The notes under the pieces: model-generated
What the model was told of the DNA's origin: nothing
Seen by the model: only the letters and a program-made list of their open reading frames with translations
Database searches by the model: none
From: Bacillota bacterium
GTDB lineage: Bacteria; Bacillota; Clostridia; Acetivibrionales; DTU013
Reading direction: 5' to 3'
Assembly (NCBI GenBank): GCA_023399355.1
Contig: JAEWQC010000248.1
Span: 1-34,241, forward strand
DNA length: 34,241 bases
Made by a program: the position numbers and the translations under genes
Shown: positions 32,113 through 34,241 of the stretch, piece after piece
Numbering within the stretch: the stretch's first letter is position 1
Layout: each line of letters opens with the position of its first letter

Positions 32113-32195
32113 CTGAAACCGATACAATCGGTTTCGGTGGTCCGAAATCGAAGCAATCGATTTGCGGTGTCTGCAATTAATATCATCATTTGCAG
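32113..32195. repeat. Tandem hairpins between rpsJ and rplC
   Basis: Two related hairpins are offset by 29 bases: GAAACCGAT-ACA-ATCGGTTTC (32115-32135, perfect nine-pair stem) and AAATCGA/TCGATTT (about 32145-32163). A third, less similar stem CTGCAA/TTGCAG covers 32171-32195. They lie between the rpsJ stop and the rplC ribosome-binding site. Confidence 0.82.
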
Positions 32196-32208
32196 CTTCT
32201 AAACCAGC

Positions 32209-32520
32209 TTACAGCTTTATTTCGATGTCCACGCCAGCCGGAAGATCCAGCCTCATAAGTGCATCAACCGTCTTTGGTGTTGGCATCAATATGTCTATGA
32301 GTCTCTTGTGAGTTCTCATTTCAAACTGTTCACGCGCATCCTTATACTTGTGGGGAGCTCTCAGGATTGTCATGATCTCCTTCTGCGTAGGTAGCGGAAC
32401 TGGTCCCGAAACCTGAGCTCCGGTTCTTTTTGCAGTTTCTACAATCTTCTCGGCAGACTGATCCAATACCTGATGATCAAATGCCTTCAGCCTGATTCTG
32501 ATTTTTTGGTTGTTTGCCAT
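32209..32520 (-). CDS. rpsJ: 30S ribosomal protein S10
   Basis: S10 (103 residues) is in the small-subunit head and doubles as NusE in antitermination. It shows IRIRLKAFDHQVLDQSAEKI, TGAQVSGPVPLPTQKE and HKRLIDILMPTPKTVDALM. It is the first gene of the S10 cluster, with GGAGG before ATG 32520. tufA and rpsL-rpsG-fusA, often upstream, are absent here. Confidence 0.99.
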   Translation of the reverse strand: MANNQKIRIRLKAFDHQVLDQSAEKIVETAKRTGAQVSGPVPLPTQKEIMTILRAPHKYKDAREQFEMRTHKRLIDILMPTPKTVDALMRLDLPAGVDIEIKL

Positions 32521-32794
32521 ACAATAACCTCCTTAATTTGTTACGTACAACAAGCGATTTTCTGTACACTATGCCGGGTGTTTCCTGTTTAGCTATTTTA
32601 AAACCCAGGATGCTTACAGTGCCATAAGGCCTGTAAAACCTGGGCTGTACTTTACAAACAGACACACAAACCTGTGTGAATCGCAAAATGTACAGTGACT
32701 TGTCGCCCGGTTTCTCGAATCGGACATTCTCCGCAGAAGTTCCCTATTTCTAAGAATAGCCATCTCCCGCTTCATCGTATGTCATGTCACAGCA
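32521..32794 (-). promoter_or_regulatory. Structured leader of the S10 operon
   Basis: About 274 bases of leader precede rpsJ. A large stem pairs CCCAGG (32604-32609) with CCTGGG (32639-32644) and, inside, TTACAG-N-GCC (32614-32623) with GGC-CTGTAA (32628-32636). A second stem CACACA/TGTGTG lies at 32663-32678. Neither has a U-tract. In E. coli an L4-sensing leader controls this operon; no sequence match to it was recognised, so any regulatory role is inference. Confidence 0.55.
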
Positions 32795-32800
32795 AGTGAT

Positions 32801-32829
32801 ATTTTACTACAATATGTACAACATTGCAA
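32801..32829 (-). promoter_or_regulatory. Promoter for the S10 operon
   Basis: On the minus strand TTGCAA (32829-32824), a 17-base spacer and TAAAAT (32806-32801) form a good housekeeping promoter upstream of the structured leader, in an AT-rich stretch after nudC. Confidence 0.75.
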
Positions 32830-32961
32830 GGGGTTTTTTATAAGTTTTATTTGCGAGTTAGTTGAAAGTTTTTGAGACTATAGTTTTTTCAAAATCCATA
32901 TAGCACCAACGATAAAAAGCCTGTCAGCTAAATCCTGATTGAACAGACACCATCCGCATAT

Positions 32962-33783
32962 TCATTTCGTTTTTGAAAGCCAGGCATTGATTAATTTTCT
33001 GGCCACACTCACACTGGATGGTAATTCGGGCAAATTATCTCTGGAGTACCAATGTGCATCGGTTATTTCCTTTTCATCGATTTTAATATCGCCGGATTCA
33101 TACTCTGCAGTGAAGGCTATCATCAGAGAGTCCGGGTAGGGCCAAGGCTGACTCGCGAAATAGCATACATTTCTTACCTTCAAACCGACTTCTTCCTTTA
33201 TCTCACGCATGACACATTCTTCCAGTGTTTCGCCCGCCTCGACAAAACCGGCAATAACGCTGTACATTCCCCCTGTAAATCGCGCTGCGTGTGCCAGCAG
33301 GATCTGTTCACCTTTTGTAATGGCTACAATGACAGCAGGAGAGATCCTCGGATATACGATATTGCTGCATTTACTGCAAATCATTGCGACTTCGTCCGAG
33401 GATACCTGCATTTCATTGCCGCAGCAGCCACAGTATTGGTTCTTTTTCTTCCAGTTTTTTAAATGGAAAGCCCGATTTGCCAACCAATACCATTCATCTT
33501 CAATATTCCCGAATAATGCCCTCAATCCTATAAAGAAATGTCCGTCCAAAGAGATGCTCTCCGGCAATGAGGCAGTATAGCTGTCCTTCCCGTCGATAAG
33601 CCCAAGATATTGAATGTCCTTCAGTATGAAACCGAAGTCCACAATACTATTGAAAAAAGGAATATGAGATTTTCTGCTGATGCCGTCATTATGAACTAAC
33701 AGTTCATCTTTTAAAAACAAAAACCAATAAGCCTCTCCAATTGATTTATTTAATGCCTTAACTCGCGATTCGTAGACCATCAT
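32962..33783 (-). CDS. nudC: NAD(H) pyrophosphatase / NADH-capping-removal Nudix hydrolase NudC
   Basis: NudC hydrolyses NAD(H) to NMN and AMP and in E. coli removes NAD caps from RNA. The 273-residue protein has an N-terminal domain, a zinc ribbon (CGCCGNE ... CSKCSNIVYPR, four cysteines), the Nudix box (GFVEAGETLEE then REIKEEVGL), and the SQPWPYPDSLM motif that defines NAD pyrophosphatases. ATG 33783 is preferred to the upstream ATG 33810 because it lies behind AAGGGCGG and because the promoter candidate would start transcription near 33806. ATG 33780 is an alternative. Confidence 0.95.
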   Translation of the reverse strand: MMVYESRVKALNKSIGEAYWFLFLKDELLVHNDGISRKSHIPFFNSIVDFGFILKDIQYLGLIDGKDSYTASLPESISLDGHFFIGLRALFGNIEDEWYWLANRAFHLKNWKKKNQYCGCCGNEMQVSSDEVAMICSKCSNIVYPRISPAVIVAITKGEQILLAHAARFTGGMYSVIAGFVEAGETLEECVMREIKEEVGLKVRNVCYFASQPWPYPDSLMIAFTAEYESGDIKIDEKEITDAHWYSRDNLPELPSSVSVARKLINAWLSKTK

Positions 33784-34154
33784 ACATAGCCGCCCTTCTT
33801 TTATCTTCATCTATTACAACATATATTTAATAAATCATCAACCATAATTCAAGCCGGATGCATGGGCGAGCAGTTGACTTTAGTCAACATCCAGCCGCAG
33901 GATGCATTAAAGTTACCAGCTTTCCTATTCGGAAAACTATTGCACCTAAATTTCCGGCTGAAAAAAATCCTTTTAACACTTTCTGCAGGATTGATTGAAT
34001 TTCTGGCCAGGCTCATGAGTTTACGTTTAAAGTGCTTAGTAAGCTGAATTTCTCCCTTACCTCCAGATTCAACCTCGTGGTGGACATTCCTGCCTTTGGT
34101 TTTGAATGAAGGCAATGAATCCCGGTTATACTTTCAATAACCGGATAGGCAGAA
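33784..34154. promoter_or_regulatory. nudC promoter region and spacer to the 5S rRNA gene
   Basis: On the minus strand TTGATG (33841-33836), 17 bases and TGTAAT (33818-33813) form a plausible nudC promoter. A near-perfect palindrome GTTGACTTTAGTCAAC lies at about 33872-33887 and could be an operator. A further inverted repeat CCGGTTAT/ATAACCGG (34122-34144) follows the rRNA terminator without a U-tract. The open frames in this 370-base stretch resemble no family, and I see no gene. Confidence 0.45.
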
Positions 34155-34186
34155 CAAAGCCCTGTGCTTGATAGCACAGGGCTTTG
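34155..34186 (-). terminator. Terminator of the rRNA operon
   Basis: A perfect 14-pair stem (CAAAGCCCTGTGCT/AGCACAGGGCTTTG, loop TGAT) directly follows the 5S rRNA and runs into TTTGTTCT on the minus strand. Confidence 0.9.
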
Positions 34187-34192
34187 ATATAA

Positions 34193-34241
34193 ATCTGGCG
34201 GAGACCTACTTTCCCGGGTCGTTGCCAACCAAGTATCATCG
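34193..34241 (-). rRNA. rrf: 5S ribosomal RNA, 3' end (partial)
   Basis: The minus strand at the right edge reads CGATGATACTTGG, then CCCGGGAAAGTAGGTC and CCGCCAG, the conserved 3' part of bacterial 5S rRNA (loop E/helix IV-V region and the helix I strand). The 5' two-thirds lie beyond the window. The exact 3' end is uncertain by a few bases. The order implies a 16S-23S-5S operon reading towards nudC. Confidence 0.93.

Noticed and set aside
32477..32686. 69-codon minus-strand frame overlapping the rpsJ start
   Set aside because: It covers the S10 leader and the first codons of rpsJ out of frame, has no recognisable domain, and coincides with hairpin structure.
33849..34115. Open frames on both strands between nudC and the 5S rRNA
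   Set aside because: Neither strand gives a recognisable domain or a good ribosome-binding site, and the region contains promoter and palindrome features.

Overview
The window comes from a low-to-moderate GC Gram-positive bacterium of the Clostridia. This is inferred from the S10-spc-alpha layout running on into rplQ, ecfA, truA, rplM and rpsI, from the zinc-type S14 and L36, from the KOW-domain protein between map and infA, from strong AGGAGG ribosome-binding sites, and from an LplB-type sugar permease. A cellulolytic clostridium of the Ruminiclostridium/Acetivibrio kind is plausible but cannot be proved from the sequence.

Almost everything is on the minus strand, so the operons read from high to low coordinates. 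At the right edge is the 3' end of a 5S rRNA with its terminator (34155-34241), then nudC. From 32.8 kb down to 14.85 kb runs one long cluster of 32 translation, secretion and transcription genes: rpsJ-rplC-rplD-rplW-rplB-rpsS-rplV-rpsC-rplP-rpmC-rpsQ-rplN-rplX-rplE-rpsN-rpsH-rplF-rplR-rpsE-rpmD-rplO-secY-adk-map-KOW-infA-rpmJ-rpsM-rpsK-rpsD-rpoA-rplQ. It ends with ecfA1. Promoters are visible before rpsJ and, inside the cluster, before rpsM.

In most Firmicutes ecfA1 is followed directly by ecfA2-ecfT-truA-rplM-rpsI. Here that order is broken by about 4.5 kb on the plus strand (9.2-13.65 kb). The block holds a secreted HtrA-like protease, an 816-residue secreted protein built of five related beta domains, and a small methyltransferase. 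After it the minus strand resumes with ecfA2-ecfT, a eukaryotic-type hexokinase, truA, rplM-rpsI, an amidohydrolase, the tRNA t6A genes tsaE-tsaB, and rimI. A partial LplB-type permease runs off the left edge.

Three patterns deserve attention. Spacers inside the ribosomal cluster carry several unrelated families of short palindromic or tandem repeats, which sit between a stop codon and the next ribosome-binding site without breaking it. Ten of the 32 cluster genes appear to start with TTG (8) or GTG (2). The protease plus five-domain protein pair looks like an uncharacterised envelope system lodged in a normally conserved operon.
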